Assembly: GCA_023404955.1 (NCBI GenBank)
Contig: JAEXZY010000158.1
Coordinates: 24,512-88,511, forward strand
Direction of reading: 5' to 3'
DNA: 64,000 nucleotides
DNA from: Actinomycetes bacterium
GTDB lineage: Bacteria > Actinomycetota > Actinomycetes > Mycobacteriales > Mycobacteriaceae
Below the pieces are notes generated by a model. That model had not been told where the DNA came from. It did no database searches and saw only the letters and a program-made list of their open reading frames with translations. The translations under genes were made by a program, and so were the position numbers. How positions within the stretch are numbered: the first letter of the stretch is position 1; each line of letters opens with the position of its first letter. Below are positions 7,642 to 17,431 of the stretch, piece after piece.

Positions 7642-7725
7642 CCACCCGCTTGACATGTGTCTCGAGTGGATATCGATCGTTGGTCGACCGCTGCTCTCGG
7701 CTAGCTCTCTCTCAGGATGTCTCAG

Positions 7726-7731
7726 TACGAT
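7726..7731 (+). promoter_or_regulatory. Candidate -10 of the LCP gene
   Basis: TACGAT in the 236-bp gap 7642-7877 fits TANNNT. It would give an untranslated leader of about 140 nt. No convincing -35 is seen, and the rest of the gap shows no coding or repeat feature. Confidence 0.3.
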
Positions 7732-7877
7732 GAGATGCCGGCGAATGCCGAAGTGCCCGACCCCGACAACGGGGGCGGGATCAGTGCTTATTGAGTTGGG
7801 GATGGCGCCCACCCGAGGTGCGTGTCAGCACCATCGAGACGCCTGCGGAGCCGTGGGAGCTGAAAGGCCGGTAGACG

Positions 7878-9848
7878 ATGAGTGACGGTGATCACGCCAC
7901 TCCCGGCCGCCCGGACTCACCCGAGCCGAACCGCGACAACGAATGGCTTACCCGATCGACGCGGCCGACACCAGGCGCCGCGCCGTGGGAGCGCGGAACT
8001 GAGTCCGCCGATACCGACGCGGATACGTCGACCCCCCGCCGGGGTGACGACGAATCCGCCCCCATCACCGTCGCCGACCTCATCGCGAAGATCCACGGCG
8101 AGGCCCCGATCGCTGAGCCCACGCGGCACCGCGCCGAACCCGAGCCCGAGTTCACGGCCGAACCGGAGCCCGAGCCCTATCCCACCGACGAGCTCGACAC
8201 CACGATCCTGCCCGCGGTCGACGCCCGCCCGTCGGAGCTGCCGAACCTGACGGCCACGGCTGCCCCCGAGAAGCGGGAGGCGGATCATCCGCGGCATCGG
8301 CGCAGCATGATCGCGGGACGGGTCGTCGCGGCGCTCGTGGCGGTACTGGCCCTGGTCCTGACCGGCGGCGCCTGGCAGTGGCAGTCGTCCAAGAACAACC
8401 TGCTCAACCGCGTCTCGGCGCTCGACCCCGACTCTCGCGACATCGTCGACCCGAACGCTCAGTTCGGCGACGAGAACTTCCTGATCGTCGGCACCGACAC
8501 CCGCATCGGCGACAACAGCGAGATGGGCGCCGGCACCACCGAGGACGCAGCCGGGGCCCGCTCGGACACGGTGATGCTGGTCAACATCCCGGCCAACCGC
8601 AAACGCGTGGTGGCGGTGTCGTTCCCCCGGGACCTCAAGATCGAACCGATGAAGTGCGAGGTCTGGAATCCCGAGACCCGCCAGTACGGGCCGATCTACG
8701 ACGAGGACACCGAATCGTGGGGTCCCGAAGAGGCCTACACCGAGTACAAGCTGAACTCCGCATTCGCCGTCGGCGGGCCCAAATGCCTGGTCAAGGTCAT
8801 CCAGAAGCTGTCCGGACTACACGTCAACCGGTTCATGGCCGTCGACTTCGCCGGGTTCTCCAAGATGGTCGACGCCCTCGGCGGGGTCGAGGTGTGCAGC
8901 ACGACGCCGATCGAGGACTACGAGCTGGGCACCGTGCTCGCCAACTCGGGCCGCCAGATCGTCGACGGGCACACGGCCCTGAACTATGTGCGCGCCCGGC
9001 AGGTGACCACCGAGACCAACGGCGACTACGGACGCATCAAGCGCCAGCAGCGATTCCTGTCGTCGCTGCTGCGGTCATTGATCTCCAAGGACACCTTCTT
9101 CTCGCTGTCGAAGCTCAACAACGTCGTGAACATGTTCATCAACGACAGCTACGTCGACAACCTCGACACCAAAGACCTCGTCGACCTCGGCCAATCGGTC
9201 CAGGGCGTCAACGCGGGCCGGATCACGTTCGTGACCGTGCCGACGGTCGGCTACGCCGACGACTACGGCAACGAGATCCCTCGAACCGACGACATGCGCG
9301 CGCTGTTCGACGCGATCATCAACGACGACCCGCTGCCCGAAGAACGCAACGCCGACAACACCCCCGTCCCGGGCGCCCCCGAGTCGCCGGCGAATGGCGC
9401 GCCCGCGTCGCCGGCGCCGACCGACGGCGAGATCATCGAGGCCGTCGCGACCAATCCCGCCGACGTGACCGTGCGGGTGTCGAACTCGACCTCCGAAAGC
9501 GGTTTGGCCTCGACCGCTGCGGAAGCACTGCGCAGTCACGGCTTCAGCATCACCGATCCCGACGACTACCCGGGGCCGCTGGACCACACCACCGTCTTCT
9601 TCTCCCCCGGCAACGAGGAGGCGGCCGCGACGGTGGCATCGTCGTTCCCCGATCCGACCATCGAGCGGTCGACCGGCCTCGGCGACGTCGTGCAGGTGGT
9701 CCTGGGGAAGGACTTCTCGGCCGTCGGTACGCCCATGCCGAGCGGCTCGACCGTCAAGGTGAATGTGTTGAAGGGGTCCAAGAAGGCTGCCAGCGCACTG
9801 CCCGAAGACCTGACCGTCACCAACGCCGCTGACACGTCCTGCGAATAG
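7878..9848 (+). CDS. LytR-CpsA-Psr (LCP) family protein
   Basis: A 656-residue membrane protein. Residues 1-140 are a cytosolic Pro/Glu-rich disordered region, about 144-164 the transmembrane helix, about 200-390 the LCP domain, and about 480-570 a LytR_C domain. LCP signatures are FLIVGTDTR, ARSDTVMLVNI, SFPRDLKI with its conserved Arg, and GRIKRQQRFLSSLL. The family transfers polyprenyl-linked polymers to peptidoglycan, in mycobacteria arabinogalactan. Counterpart of Rv0822c. The long acidic N-terminus is typical of actinobacterial members and could be a phosphorylation or interaction region. A single gene, followed after 72 bp by phoU. Confidence 0.92.
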   Translation: MSDGDHATPGRPDSPEPNRDNEWLTRSTRPTPGAAPWERGTESADTDADTSTPRRGDDESAPITVADLIAKIHGEAPIAEPTRHRAEPEPEFTAEPEPEPYPTDELDTTILPAVDARPSELPNLTATAAPEKREADHPRHRRSMIAGRVVAALVAVLALVLTGGAWQWQSSKNNLLNRVSALDPDSRDIVDPNAQFGDENFLIVGTDTRIGDNSEMGAGTTEDAAGARSDTVMLVNIPANRKRVVAVSFPRDLKIEPMKCEVWNPETRQYGPIYDEDTESWGPEEAYTEYKLNSAFAVGGPKCLVKVIQKLSGLHVNRFMAVDFAGFSKMVDALGGVEVCSTTPIEDYELGTVLANSGRQIVDGHTALNYVRARQVTTETNGDYGRIKRQQRFLSSLLRSLISKDTFFSLSKLNNVVNMFINDSYVDNLDTKDLVDLGQSVQGVNAGRITFVTVPTVGYADDYGNEIPRTDDMRALFDAIINDDPLPEERNADNTPVPGAPESPANGAPASPAPTDGEIIEAVATNPADVTVRVSNSTSESGLASTAAEALRSHGFSITDPDDYPGPLDHTTVFFSPGNEEAAATVASSFPDPTIERSTGLGDVVQVVLGKDFSAVGTPMPSGSTVKVNVLKGSKKAASALPEDLTVTNAADTSCE

Positions 9849-9856
9849 TAGGCGGC

Positions 9857-9878
9857 ATTCACCTGGCGTTCACCGCCC
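9857..9878 (+). promoter_or_regulatory. PHO-box-like direct repeat upstream of phoU
   Basis: Two consecutive 11-nt units, at 9857-9867 and 9868-9878, share TTCACC in the same register. This is the layout of actinobacterial PHO boxes (PhoP in Streptomyces; RegX3 in mycobacteria). The second unit begins GTTCACC, as do the units before pstS. Confidence 0.6.
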
Positions 9879-9907
9879 GGCTCGTGACGATATGCGCAGG
9901 TAGCACG

Positions 9908-9913
9908 TAGGCT
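9908..9913 (+). promoter_or_regulatory. Leaderless -10 of phoU
   Basis: TAGGCT ends 7 nt before ATG 9921, downstream of the PHO-box-like repeat. Confidence 0.5.
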
Positions 9914-9920
9914 TTTGATC

Positions 9921-10589
9921 ATGCGTACCGCCTACCACGAGCAGCTGGACTCTTTGACGACCCAGCTCGGTGACATGTGCGGGCTGGCAGGCACGGCGAT
10001 GGAGCGGGCGACACAGGCGCTGCTCCAAGCCGATCTCGCGCTGGCCGAACAGGTGATCACCGACCACGAGCAGATCTCCGCGATGAGCGTCCGCGCGGAG
10101 GAGACCGCCTTCGTCCTGCTGGCGCTGCAGGCGCCCGTGGCCGGAGATCTGCGAGCGATCGTCAGCTCGATCCAGATCGTCGCCGACGTCGACCGGATGG
10201 GCGCATTGGCGCTGCATGTGGCCAAGATCGCCCGGCGCCGGCACCCTCAGCACGCACTGCCCGAAGAGGTCAACGGCTATTTCGCCGAGATGGGCCGGGT
10301 TGCCGTCGAACTCGGTCAGAGTGCCCGCGAGGTGCTGCTCACCCGCGATCCGGAGAAGGCCGCCCGGATCCGCGACGAAGACGACGCGATGGATGACCTG
10401 CACCGGCATCTGTTCTCCGTGCTGATGGACCGCGAGTGGAGGCACGGCGTCGCGGCGGCGGTGGACGTCACGCTGCTGGGCCGCTTCTACGAGCGCTTCG
10501 CCGATCACGCCGTGGAGATCGCACGCCGAGTGATCTTCCAGGTGACCGGACACGCCCCCGAAGAAGAGGGGCTACCGCTCTCCCGCTGA
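9921..10589 (+). CDS. phoU: Phosphate system regulator PhoU (PhoY2 type)
   Basis: A 222-residue all-helical protein made of two repeated PhoU domains (about residues 8-95 and 110-205). The metal-binding E-x-x-x-D stretches are visible, for example [16 protein letters not shown]. It links the Pst importer to the SenX3-RegX3 two-component system and keeps it off in high phosphate (family knowledge). Start ATG 9921 is chosen over TTG 9915 because of the leaderless -10. It converges on the pstSCAB operon with a shared terminator, and the PHO-box-like repeat upstream implies control by the same regulator. Corresponds to Rv0821c. Confidence 0.95.
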   Translation: MRTAYHEQLDSLTTQLGDMCGLAGTAMERATQALLQADLALAEQVITDHEQISAMSVRAEETAFVLLALQAPVAGDLRAIVSSIQIVADVDRMGALALHVAKIARRRHPQHALPEEVNGYFAEMGRVAVELGQSAREVLLTRDPEKAARIRDEDDAMDDLHRHLFSVLMDREWRHGVAAAVDVTLLGRFYERFADHAVEIARRVIFQVTGHAPEEEGLPLSR

Positions 10590-10607
10590 GGACAGCATTA
10601 TCAAGAA

Positions 10608-10637
10608 AGCCCCCCGGGACATTTCCTCCGGGGGGCT
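10608..10637. terminator. Bidirectional terminator between phoU and pstB
   Basis: Perfect 10-bp GC-rich stem (10608-10617 with 10628-10637), 10-nt loop, in the 70-bp gap between convergent genes. It is flanked by A-rich sequence on the left and CACTTGTTT on the right. Confidence 0.8.
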
Positions 10638-10659
10638 CACTTGTTTCCAGGGTGGTCTG

Positions 10660-11436
10660 TCAGCCGAAGCGGCCGGAGATGTAGTCCTCGGTCGCCTTCT
10701 GCGTCGGGTTCGAGAAGATCTTCTCGGTGTCGTCGATCTCGATCAGCTTGCCCGGCTTGCCGGTCGCCTCGAGGTTGAAGAACGCCGTCTGATCGCTGAC
10801 GCGGGCTGCCTGCTGCATGTTGTGCGTGACGATCACGATCGTGAAGTCCTGCTTCAGCTCCGAGATCAGATCCTCGATCGCCAGCGTCGAGATCGGATCC
10901 AGCGCAGAGCACGGCTCGTCCATCAGCAGCACGTCGGGCTGCACGGCGATCGCCCGAGCGATGCAGAGGCGCTGCTGCTGCCCACCGGAGAGCCCGCCGC
11001 CCGGCTTGTCCAGCCGGTCCTTGACCTCGGTCCACAGGTTTGCGCCCTTGAGTGACCGCTCGGCCACCTCGTCGAGGGTCTTCTTGTTGCGCACGCCCTG
11101 GAGCTTGAGTCCGGCCACGACGTTGTCGCGAATCGACATGGTGGGGAACGGATTCGGCCGCTGGAACACCATGCCGATGGTCTTGCGCACACCCACCGGG
11201 TCGACGCCGGCGCCGTAGATGTTCTCACCGTCGAGCAGCACCGAGCCGTCGACGCGGGCGCCGGGGATGACCTCGTGCATCCGGTTCAGGGTGCGCAGCA
11301 CGGTGGACTTGCCGCAGCCCGACGGTCCGATGAACGCGGTGACGCTGCGCGGCGGCACCGCCATCGACACGTCGGCGACGGCGTGGAAGGCGCCGTAGTA
11401 GATGTTGACGTCTTTGAGGTCGAGACGCTTGGCCAT
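10660..11436 (-). CDS. pstB: Phosphate ABC transporter ATPase PstB
   Basis: A 258-residue ATPase that powers phosphate uptake through PstAC. Walker A GPSGCGKS is at 37-44, the Q-loop lies in VFQRPNPFP, the ABC signature is LSGGQQQRL, and Walker B is [12 protein letters not shown]. The D-loop and [13 protein letters not shown] switch region are also present. Start ATG 11436 has AGGAG about 6 nt upstream. It is the last gene of pstS-pstC-pstA-pstB on the minus strand, 8 nt after pstA. It is the positional match of M. tuberculosis phoT (Rv0820), but here the whole operon is kept in place. Confidence 0.96.
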   Translation of the reverse strand: MAKRLDLKDVNIYYGAFHAVADVSMAVPPRSVTAFIGPSGCGKSTVLRTLNRMHEVIPGARVDGSVLLDGENIYGAGVDPVGVRKTIGMVFQRPNPFPTMSIRDNVVAGLKLQGVRNKKTLDEVAERSLKGANLWTEVKDRLDKPGGGLSGGQQQRLCIARAIAVQPDVLLMDEPCSALDPISTLAIEDLISELKQDFTIVIVTHNMQQAARVSDQTAFFNLEATGKPGKLIEIDDTEKIFSNPTQKATEDYISGRFG

Positions 11437-11444
11437 GAGTTCTC

Positions 11445-12362
11445 CTAGACCTTCTTGGGTGCAAAGAATTTGGCGATGAATCGAGCACCGACGTTGAGCA
11501 GCGCGATGACGATGATCAATGTCAGTGCAGCCCCCCACATCCGGTCGGTGGGCACCGGGTTGGCCCCGGCCCCGGCGGACGTCTGGTCGTACATCATGCC
11601 GGGCAGTGAGCCCATGAATCCGCTGAACATGTCGAAGTTGATGGCCTGTGAGTAGCCCACCAGGATCAGCAGCGGGGCGGTCTCACCCATCACGCGGGCC
11701 AGGGACAGCAGGATGCCGGTGACGATGCCCGACAACGCCGTGGGGATCACGATGGCCGCGATCGTCTTCCACTTCGGCACGCCCAGTGCGTAACTCGCTT
11801 CCCGCAGGTCCATCGGGACGATGCGCAGCATCTCCTCGGTGGACCGCACGATCACTGGAATCATCAGCAGCACCAACGCCAACGACACCGCGATGCCCGA
11901 CCGCTCGAACCCGAACGTCGCCACCCAGAGCGCGTAGATGAACAGCGCCGCCACGATCGACGGCACACCCGTGAGGATGTCGACCATGAACGTGGTGAGC
12001 TTGCCCAGTCGGGTGCCGCCGCCGTACTCGACCAGGTAGATGCCGACGAAGACGCCGATCGGGATCGAGATGATCGCGCACACCGCCGCCTGCAGGAGGC
12101 TGCCGACGATCGCGTGATAGGCGCCGCCGCCGGGGGCGAACGCGGTCATGCCCGCCTGGGAGTTTAGCCACCAGGTGCTCGACGTGATCGCGCCGATCCC
12201 CTTGGCCACCACGGTGTAGAGCACCCACAGCAGCGGCACCAACGCGATCACCACCGAGGTGGTCACCAGCACGGTCGCCACGTTGTTCGTGACCTTGCGA
12301 CGGGTGCTGACGCCCTGGAACGTCGGCGACTTGACGGGGCGGTCCAGTGTCGGTGAGCTCAT
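11445..12362 (-). CDS. pstA: Phosphate ABC transporter permease PstA
   Basis: A 305-residue inner-membrane permease with six predicted helices; the first begins near residue 32. The BPD-type cytoplasmic loop [20 protein letters not shown] is the contact to PstB. Start ATG 12362 overlaps the pstC stop by four bases (ATGA), indicating translational coupling. Together with PstC it forms the phosphate channel fed by PstS. Confidence 0.95.
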   Translation of the reverse strand: MSSPTLDRPVKSPTFQGVSTRRKVTNNVATVLVTTSVVIALVPLLWVLYTVVAKGIGAITSSTWWLNSQAGMTAFAPGGGAYHAIVGSLLQAAVCAIISIPIGVFVGIYLVEYGGGTRLGKLTTFMVDILTGVPSIVAALFIYALWVATFGFERSGIAVSLALVLLMIPVIVRSTEEMLRIVPMDLREASYALGVPKWKTIAAIVIPTALSGIVTGILLSLARVMGETAPLLILVGYSQAINFDMFSGFMGSLPGMMYDQTSAGAGANPVPTDRMWGAALTLIIVIALLNVGARFIAKFFAPKKV

Positions 12363-13435
12363 GATGCAGACCGGTCCTTTCCGGAGACCGCGGCGCGGGC
12401 CAGCGAGTTCACCACGAAGGTCAGGATGAACAGCACCAGTCCGGCCGCGATGTAGGCGCCTGCCTTGTACTGGTCGTTGAATTCCGATGCGGCAGCGGCG
12501 ATCTTGCTGGCGAACGTGTAGCCGGCGTCGAACAGCGTCCAGCCGAACGCCGACTGGGTGCCGCGCAGGATGATCAGCAGTGCGATCGTCTCACCCAGTG
12601 CGCGCCCGAGGCCCAGCATCGCGCCGCTGATGTAGCCCGACATCCCGAACGGCAGCACGGTGGTGCGGACCACCTCCCAGCGCGTCGCGCCGAGGGCGAG
12701 GGCCGCCTCGATCTGTCCTCGCGGGGTCTGCACGAACACCTCGCGTGTGACGGCGGTGATGATCGGGAGGATCATCACGCCCAGCACGATGCCCGCGGTG
12801 AAGATCGTGCCGCCGCCGGCGACCGAGGCGTTGCCCGTCCCGAACAGAAAGAACCAGCTGCCGAGATTCTCGTTGAGCCACAACGCGACCGGCCTGATCA
12901 CCGGAGCGAGCACGTAGAGTCCCCACACGCCGTAGATGATCGACGGTACGGCAGCGAGCAGGTCCACCATGTACGCCAGCGGCCCGACCACGCGCTTCGG
13001 TGCGTAATTCGTCAGATAGATCGCGATACCCAACGCAATGGGCATCGCCAGCACCAGCGCGAACACGGACACGAACACCGTGACCTGCAACAGATCCAGG
13101 ATGCCGAACTGCATCGCCGAGGTGTCGGTGGTGATCCAGTTGCCGCTGTAGAGGAAGAAATTCTGCTCGTTGCGGGCCAACGCCGGGATCGCCCGCCAGA
13201 GCAGGAAGATCCCGATGGCGGCGATGAGCGCGACGATGAAAACGCCCGAGCTCTCGGCCAGTCCGCGGAAAATACGGTCACCCATGCGCACGACACCATT
13301 GCGCGACGGGTCCGTGGACAACGGCGTCGGCTCGGGGTGGGGTGCGGCCAACGCCTCACCCGACCCCGCGCCGGTCGGATTGGGGATAGTCACGGAAGTT
13401 CCGTCAGAACCCTTCTCGATACTGTTGAACGTCAT
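12359..13435 (-). CDS. pstC: Phosphate ABC transporter permease PstC
   Basis: A 358-residue permease with a cytosolic N-terminal extension of about 60 residues rich in Gly, Ser and Pro, followed by six helices. The permease loop is [20 protein letters not shown]. Functional partner of PstA. It lies 57 nt after the pstS stop, a gap with a GC-rich inverted stretch but no clear promoter. Confidence 0.95.
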   Translation of the reverse strand: MTFNSIEKGSDGTSVTIPNPTGAGSGEALAAPHPEPTPLSTDPSRNGVVRMGDRIFRGLAESSGVFIVALIAAIGIFLLWRAIPALARNEQNFFLYSGNWITTDTSAMQFGILDLLQVTVFVSVFALVLAMPIALGIAIYLTNYAPKRVVGPLAYMVDLLAAVPSIIYGVWGLYVLAPVIRPVALWLNENLGSWFFLFGTGNASVAGGGTIFTAGIVLGVMILPIITAVTREVFVQTPRGQIEAALALGATRWEVVRTTVLPFGMSGYISGAMLGLGRALGETIALLIILRGTQSAFGWTLFDAGYTFASKIAAAASEFNDQYKAGAYIAAGLVLFILTFVVNSLARAAVSGKDRSAS

Positions 13436-13492
13436 CGGTGTCTGGCACCCATCCTCGCCTCGAACGTGCCGCCGCGCCAGCGAACAGCTTGG

Positions 13493-14644
13493 TTACTTGA
13501 TCGCGTCGATGGACGTCAGCAGGCGCTCCTTGAACGCGTCGGGCAGCGGAACGTAGCCCGCGCTCGACAGCCCACCCTGACCGTCGTTGGCGGCCACCGT
13601 CAGGAAGGACTTGACCGCGGCGGAGGTGTCGGGGTCGTAGCCCGCCGAGCAGACGATCTCGTAGGTGGCCAGCACCAGCGGGTAGGCACCGGCTTCCTTG
13701 GTGCCGTACAGCGAGTTCAGGTCGAGGGTCAGATCGTTGCCCTCGGCGGCGAACTTCGCGGCGTCGATCGCCTTGCCTGCGGTCTCGTCGGTCAGCTCCA
13801 CTGCGCCGGCGCCGGTGTCGATCTGGGCGAAGGGCAGCCCGGCCTGCTGAGCGAAGCCCTTCTCGACGTAGCCGATCGAGCCGGGTGTGGCCTGCACGGC
13901 CTGGGTTACGCCCGCGGACTTCGAGGCGCCTTCACCGGCGCCGCCCTGGAACTCGCTGCCGGCGTCCTTGGTCCACGCCTGCGGCGCGGCGGCCTTCAGG
14001 TACTTCTGGAAGTTGTCCGTGGTGCCCGAGGAATCGGAGCGGTAGATCGGGGTGATCGCGGTGTCGGGCAGGGTCGCGCCGCTGTTCAGCGCGGCGATTG
14101 CCGGATCGTTCCACTTGGTGATCTGGCCCTGGAAGATCTTGGCGAGGGTGTCACCGTTGAGCACCAGCTTGTCGACGCCCTCGAGGTTGTAGGCCATCGC
14201 GATCGGCCCGAACACCAGCGGCAGGTTCCAGGCCGGGTTGCCACCGCAGCGCTGCGCGGCGGCGGCCACCTGATCGCCCGAGAGCGCGGAATCGGAGCCG
14301 GCGAAGTCGACGGTCTTCGCGATGAACTGCTCGCGGCCCGCGCCCGACCCGGTCGGGTTGTAGGACAGGTTCTTGCCCTGGCACTTCTGGCCCCAGACCT
14401 GATTGAACAGCGCGACGGCGTTCTGCTGGGCGGTCGATCCCTCGGCGGTCAGCGAGGTCTTGCCGCCGCAGTCGGCGGGAGCGGAGCTGCTGCCCGACGC
14501 GGTCTCCGAGCCCGAGCCTGCCGACGGCGCGTTGTTGTCGCTGCCGCAGCCGGCGAGGGTGATCGCGGCGACCGCCGCGACCGAGACCGTCGTGCCGAAC
14601 GTCTTACCGATGCCCTTGCGCTTCACTGATCCCACTTTCGTCAT
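13493..14644 (-). CDS. pstS: Phosphate-binding lipoprotein PstS
   Basis: A 383-residue periplasmic phosphate receptor. The signal peptide ends in the lipobox LAGC with lipid-carrying Cys33, followed by a Ser/Gly/Ala-rich linker. The binding domain shows the family motifs LTAEGSTAQQNA, FAGSDSALS, PIYRSDSSGTTDNF and SIGYVEKGFA. First gene of the operon. The PHO-box-like repeat at 14720-14741 indicates induction by low phosphate through RegX3. Confidence 0.96.
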   Translation of the reverse strand: MTKVGSVKRKGIGKTFGTTVSVAAVAAITLAGCGSDNNAPSAGSGSETASGSSSAPADCGGKTSLTAEGSTAQQNAVALFNQVWGQKCQGKNLSYNPTGSGAGREQFIAKTVDFAGSDSALSGDQVAAAAQRCGGNPAWNLPLVFGPIAMAYNLEGVDKLVLNGDTLAKIFQGQITKWNDPAIAALNSGATLPDTAITPIYRSDSSGTTDNFQKYLKAAAPQAWTKDAGSEFQGGAGEGASKSAGVTQAVQATPGSIGYVEKGFAQQAGLPFAQIDTGAGAVELTDETAGKAIDAAKFAAEGNDLTLDLNSLYGTKEAGAYPLVLATYEIVCSAGYDPDTSAAVKSFLTVAANDGQGGLSSAGYVPLPDAFKERLLTSIDAIK

Positions 14645-14686
14645 CCACGTGTGTCGGCTGCCGGTGCGGCTCCGAGCTCACCCGGC

Positions 14687-14692
14687 AAGCTA
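14687..14692 (-). promoter_or_regulatory. Candidate -10 of pstSCAB
   Basis: Minus-strand TAGCTT lies between the PHO-box-like repeat and the pstS ATG and would give a leader of about 36 nt. Confidence 0.35.
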
Positions 14693-14719
14693 TGCGGCGG
14701 TAGTAGACGCACTGCGGAT

Positions 14720-14741
14720 CAAGAGTGAACGACAGGTGAAC
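14720..14741 (-). promoter_or_regulatory. PHO-box-like direct repeat upstream of pstS
   Basis: On the minus strand two contiguous 11-nt units begin GTTCACCTGTC (14741-14731) and GTTCACTCTTG (14730-14720). Just upstream, GAAC-CT-GTTC forms a perfect 10-bp palindrome overlapping the first unit. Likely RegX3 site. Confidence 0.65.
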
Positions 14742-14754
14742 AGGTTCAGCGATC

Positions 14755-15654
14755 TCACAGGTGATCACCGGTGCGGCGACTGTAGGCCGCATCGACGGTC
14801 GCGACCTCGAAACCCAACCGTCGGTAGGTCTTCACCGCGGCAGCGTTGTCCGATTCGACATAGAGCATCACCTCGGCCGGGGCCGTCAGCCGAGCGGCGA
14901 GGTGGTGCAGTCCGGTCAGGGTGAGCGCGGCACCGAGTCCCCGCCCCTGCGCCGACGGGTCGACCCCCACCACGTACACCTCGCCGAGGGTGTCGGAATG
15001 TGTTTTCGTCCAATGGAATCCGAGGAGATCCCCGGTGGATTCGTCATGGGCGAGGAACAGTCCGGCCGGGTCGAACCACGGCTCGGCGCGGCGTTCGGCG
15101 ATGTCGGCCGCGGTCCAGCCGCCCTGTTCGGGGTGCCAGGCGAATGCGGCGTTGTTGACCCTCAGCAGCTCCGCGTCGTCGGCGGGGCCGGAATAGGTGG
15201 AGATGCGAACTCCGGCCGCCGCCGGCGTGGGCGGCAGGTCGGCCAGGCTTCGCCGCATCTGCCACAGCTCGCGGACCACCGCGAGGCCGAGTGCCTCGGC
15301 GGCGGCTCGGGCGGGCGCGAGGTTGCCGTGCGCCCAGATCCGGGTCCCCGCCCCGCCGGCGGGCAGACCGGTGCCGATCATCGACGCACCGATGCCGCGC
15401 CGCCGCGCGTCGGGATGGACGACGAGCTCGGCCATTGCCGGGGCATCGTCACCGGCGGGCGCGAGGTTGAGGTAGCCGACGACAGTGTCGTCCTCGTCGG
15501 CGAGCAGATGGCGGGTGCGATCGTGGGCGAGTTCGCGCAGAACCTGATCGCCTACGGGGGCGATCCCGTCGAACAGTGTCGCCGCGGCGATGAGCTCGCG
15601 AATGAGGTCCTGCTGGTGGTCGGTCAGCTGTTCGTGCCAGCCGATCGTGGTCAC
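14755..15654 (-). CDS. mshD: Mycothiol acetyltransferase MshD
   Basis: A 299-residue tandem GNAT protein that acetylates Cys-GlcN-Ins in the last step of mycothiol synthesis. Two GNAT domains are seen. The N-terminal one has [17 protein letters not shown]. The C-terminal, catalytically competent one has [19 protein letters not shown] and [19 protein letters not shown]. Start GTG 15654 overlaps the glnR stop by four bases (GTGA), so the two are translated together. Corresponds to Rv0819. Confidence 0.94.
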   Translation of the reverse strand: MTTIGWHEQLTDHQQDLIRELIAAATLFDGIAPVGDQVLRELAHDRTRHLLADEDDTVVGYLNLAPAGDDAPAMAELVVHPDARRRGIGASMIGTGLPAGGAGTRIWAHGNLAPARAAAEALGLAVVRELWQMRRSLADLPPTPAAAGVRISTYSGPADDAELLRVNNAAFAWHPEQGGWTAADIAERRAEPWFDPAGLFLAHDESTGDLLGFHWTKTHSDTLGEVYVVGVDPSAQGRGLGAALTLTGLHHLAARLTAPAEVMLYVESDNAAAVKTYRRLGFEVATVDAAYSRRTGDHL

Positions 15655-16448
15655 GTTCTGCGCAGGGCGTCCGCTGGGGCCCCGGTCACGTCGTCGTCCA
15701 AGATGTCGGCGACGTCGTCGTCGTACGGATCCTCGTCCATGTCCTCGACGAGGTCGGAATCGGCAGCGGCCGGCCGCCCTCGGGCCGGACGGACCGCCTT
15801 GTAGCCGACGTTGCGCACGGTGCCGATCAGCGACTCGTACTCGGTGCCCAGCTTGGCGCGCAGCCGTCGGACATGCACGTCGACCGTCCGCGTGCCGCCG
15901 AAGAAGTCGTAACCCCACACCTCCTGCAGCAGTTGCGCGCGGGTGAAGACCCTGCCCGCATGCTGTGCCAGGTACTTGAGCAGCTCGAATTCCTTGTATG
16001 TCAGGTCGAGCGGCCGGCCACGCAGTCGGGCCGTGTACGTCCCCTCGTCGATGACCAGTTCCCCGAGGCTGATCTTGCCGACGTTCTCCTGGTTGGCCAG
16101 GCCACCCCGGCGGCCGACGAGCAGCCGCAGGCGGGCGTCGATCTCGGCCGGTCCGGTGCTGGGCAGCAGGATCTCGTCCAGACCCCATTCCACGTTGACG
16201 GCGACGAGGCCGCCTTCGTTGACGACGGCGACGACAGGGACTGCGGTCCCGGTGGTGCCGAGAAGACGGCACAGGCCGCGTGCAGCGGCCAGGTCGGTGC
16301 GGGCATCGACGATCGCCACATCCGCGGATCCGGCTTCCAGCAAAGACGACACTTCGGTGGGCGCCGTCCGCACGTTGTGCGCCAACAACGACAACGACGG
16401 CAGAACGGATTCAGGGTGCGGGTCAACAGTCAGTAGTAGTAGGTCCAA
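15651..16448 (-). CDS. glnR: Nitrogen regulator GlnR
   Basis: A 265-residue OmpR-type response regulator. The N-terminal receiver-like domain (about 1-115) has the conserved Asp48 in VAIVDAR but is otherwise degenerate, as in the orphan regulator GlnR. The winged helix (about 130-220) contains [20 protein letters not shown] and [17 protein letters not shown]-terminal acidic tail of about 35 residues is unusual for the OmpR class. GlnR activates ammonium assimilation and nitrogen scavenging genes in mycobacteria. Start TTG 16448 is supported by GGAGGG 8 nt upstream. Corresponds to Rv0818; coupled to mshD. Confidence 0.93.
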   Translation of the reverse strand: MDLLLLTVDPHPESVLPSLSLLAHNVRTAPTEVSSLLEAGSADVAIVDARTDLAAARGLCRLLGTTGTAVPVVAVVNEGGLVAVNVEWGLDEILLPSTGPAEIDARLRLLVGRRGGLANQENVGKISLGELVIDEGTYTARLRGRPLDLTYKEFELLKYLAQHAGRVFTRAQLLQEVWGYDFFGGTRTVDVHVRRLRAKLGTEYESLIGTVRNVGYKAVRPARGRPAAADSDLVEDMDEDPYDDDVADILDDDVTGAPADALRRT

Positions 16449-16636
16449 CTGTTCCCTCCAGCTGCCGCGGAGATCATCCGAGACCCCGCCGGTACGTCTT
16501 TGTCGCGCGGTGACTTCCCAGATTCATGCTTGACATACGGCCGTTACCGGGCCGATGGCTTCCTAACGATAGCGTGCCACCTGCTCTTAAGCCGCGCCGA
16601 ACGAAGGTCGCCGCCGGTGTGGGCAACAATGTCGGC

Positions 16637-17431
16637 GTGCGCAGGTACGTCATCGGTGTCGTCGCGACCGTGGTCGTGGTCCTGCTCGGCGCGCTCGGGG
16701 TCGACTTCGGCACGGCGATCTACGCCGAATATCGCCTGGCCAGAAGCGTGCGCACGGCGGCGAACCTCCAATGGGACCCCTCCGTGGCGATCGTCGGTTT
16801 CCCGTTTCTGACGCAGGCAGCCGATCACCACTACGACGAAGTGGAGATCAAGGCCAGTGGCGTTGATCACCCCGTGGTCGGCAAGGCTTCGCTCGAGGCG
16901 ACCTTCCATTCGGTGGATCTGGGCGATTCCTGGCTGGTCGCGCCGGACGCCACGCTGGCCGTCGGCAAGGTGGAGAGCCGCATCATCATCGACTCCACCC
17001 ACGTCGGCCGATTCATGGGCATCCCCGACCTGCTGGTGGAAGCGCCCACCCGGGAGACCAACGACTCGACCGGTGGCACGACTGAGTCGGGCATTTCCAG
17101 CAACAAGGGCGTCGTCTTCACCGGCACGCCGCGCCAGGCGGGTGTCGACGAGCGCGTCAGCATCGCGGTCGACCTCTCGGTGACCGGTCCGGCCCGGACC
17201 ACGCTGACGGTGACCGCGACCGGCGTGTTGACGGGTCCGGGCACCGCCGACACCGACGTCCCCGCGGACAAGCTGCCGGCGGTGCTGTCCGCGTTCTCCA
17301 CCGAGCTGCCGGGTCAGAAGCTGCCGTTCGGAATCGCTCCGACGAGCGAGGGCGCCCGCGGCTCCGACGTGATCATCGAGGGCATCGCCGAGGGAGTAAC
17401 CGTGCCGCTGGACGAGTTCAGATTGTCATGA
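16637..17431 (+). CDS. lmeA: Lipomannan elongation factor LmeA (DUF2993)
   Basis: About 264 residues from GTG 16637. An N-terminal hydrophobic segment (about residues 4-24) acts as signal anchor, followed by a DUF2993 lipid-binding-type domain rich in beta strands. In M. smegmatis the orthologue LmeA is needed for full-length lipomannan and lipoarabinomannan (established). GTG 16619 is another possible start. The stop overlaps the thiX start (ATGA). Divergent from glnR across about 190 bp, in which no other gene is seen. Corresponds to Rv0817c. Confidence 0.87.
   Translation: MRRYVIGVVATVVVVLLGALGVDFGTAIYAEYRLARSVRTAANLQWDPSVAIVGFPFLTQAADHHYDEVEIKASGVDHPVVGKASLEATFHSVDLGDSWLVAPDATLAVGKVESRIIIDSTHVGRFMGIPDLLVEAPTRETNDSTGGTTESGISSNKGVVFTGTPRQAGVDERVSIAVDLSVTGPARTTLTVTATGVLTGPGTADTDVPADKLPAVLSAFSTELPGQKLPFGIAPTSEGARGSDVIIEGIAEGVTVPLDEFRLS

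Noticed and set aside
7655..7885. 76-codon frame in the gap before the LCP gene
   Set aside because: No ribosome binding site, atypical codon use and no hydrophobic or conserved segment; the gap is better explained as a promoter region.
13337..14629. 430-codon open frame antisense to pstS
   Set aside because: Composition shadow of pstS with low-complexity Gly/Arg translation and no motif.
14755..16272. A single long protein joining glnR-region sequence to mshD
   Set aside because: The N-terminal 206 residues are an out-of-frame reading of glnR; mshD starts at GTG 15654 with a GTGA overlap.
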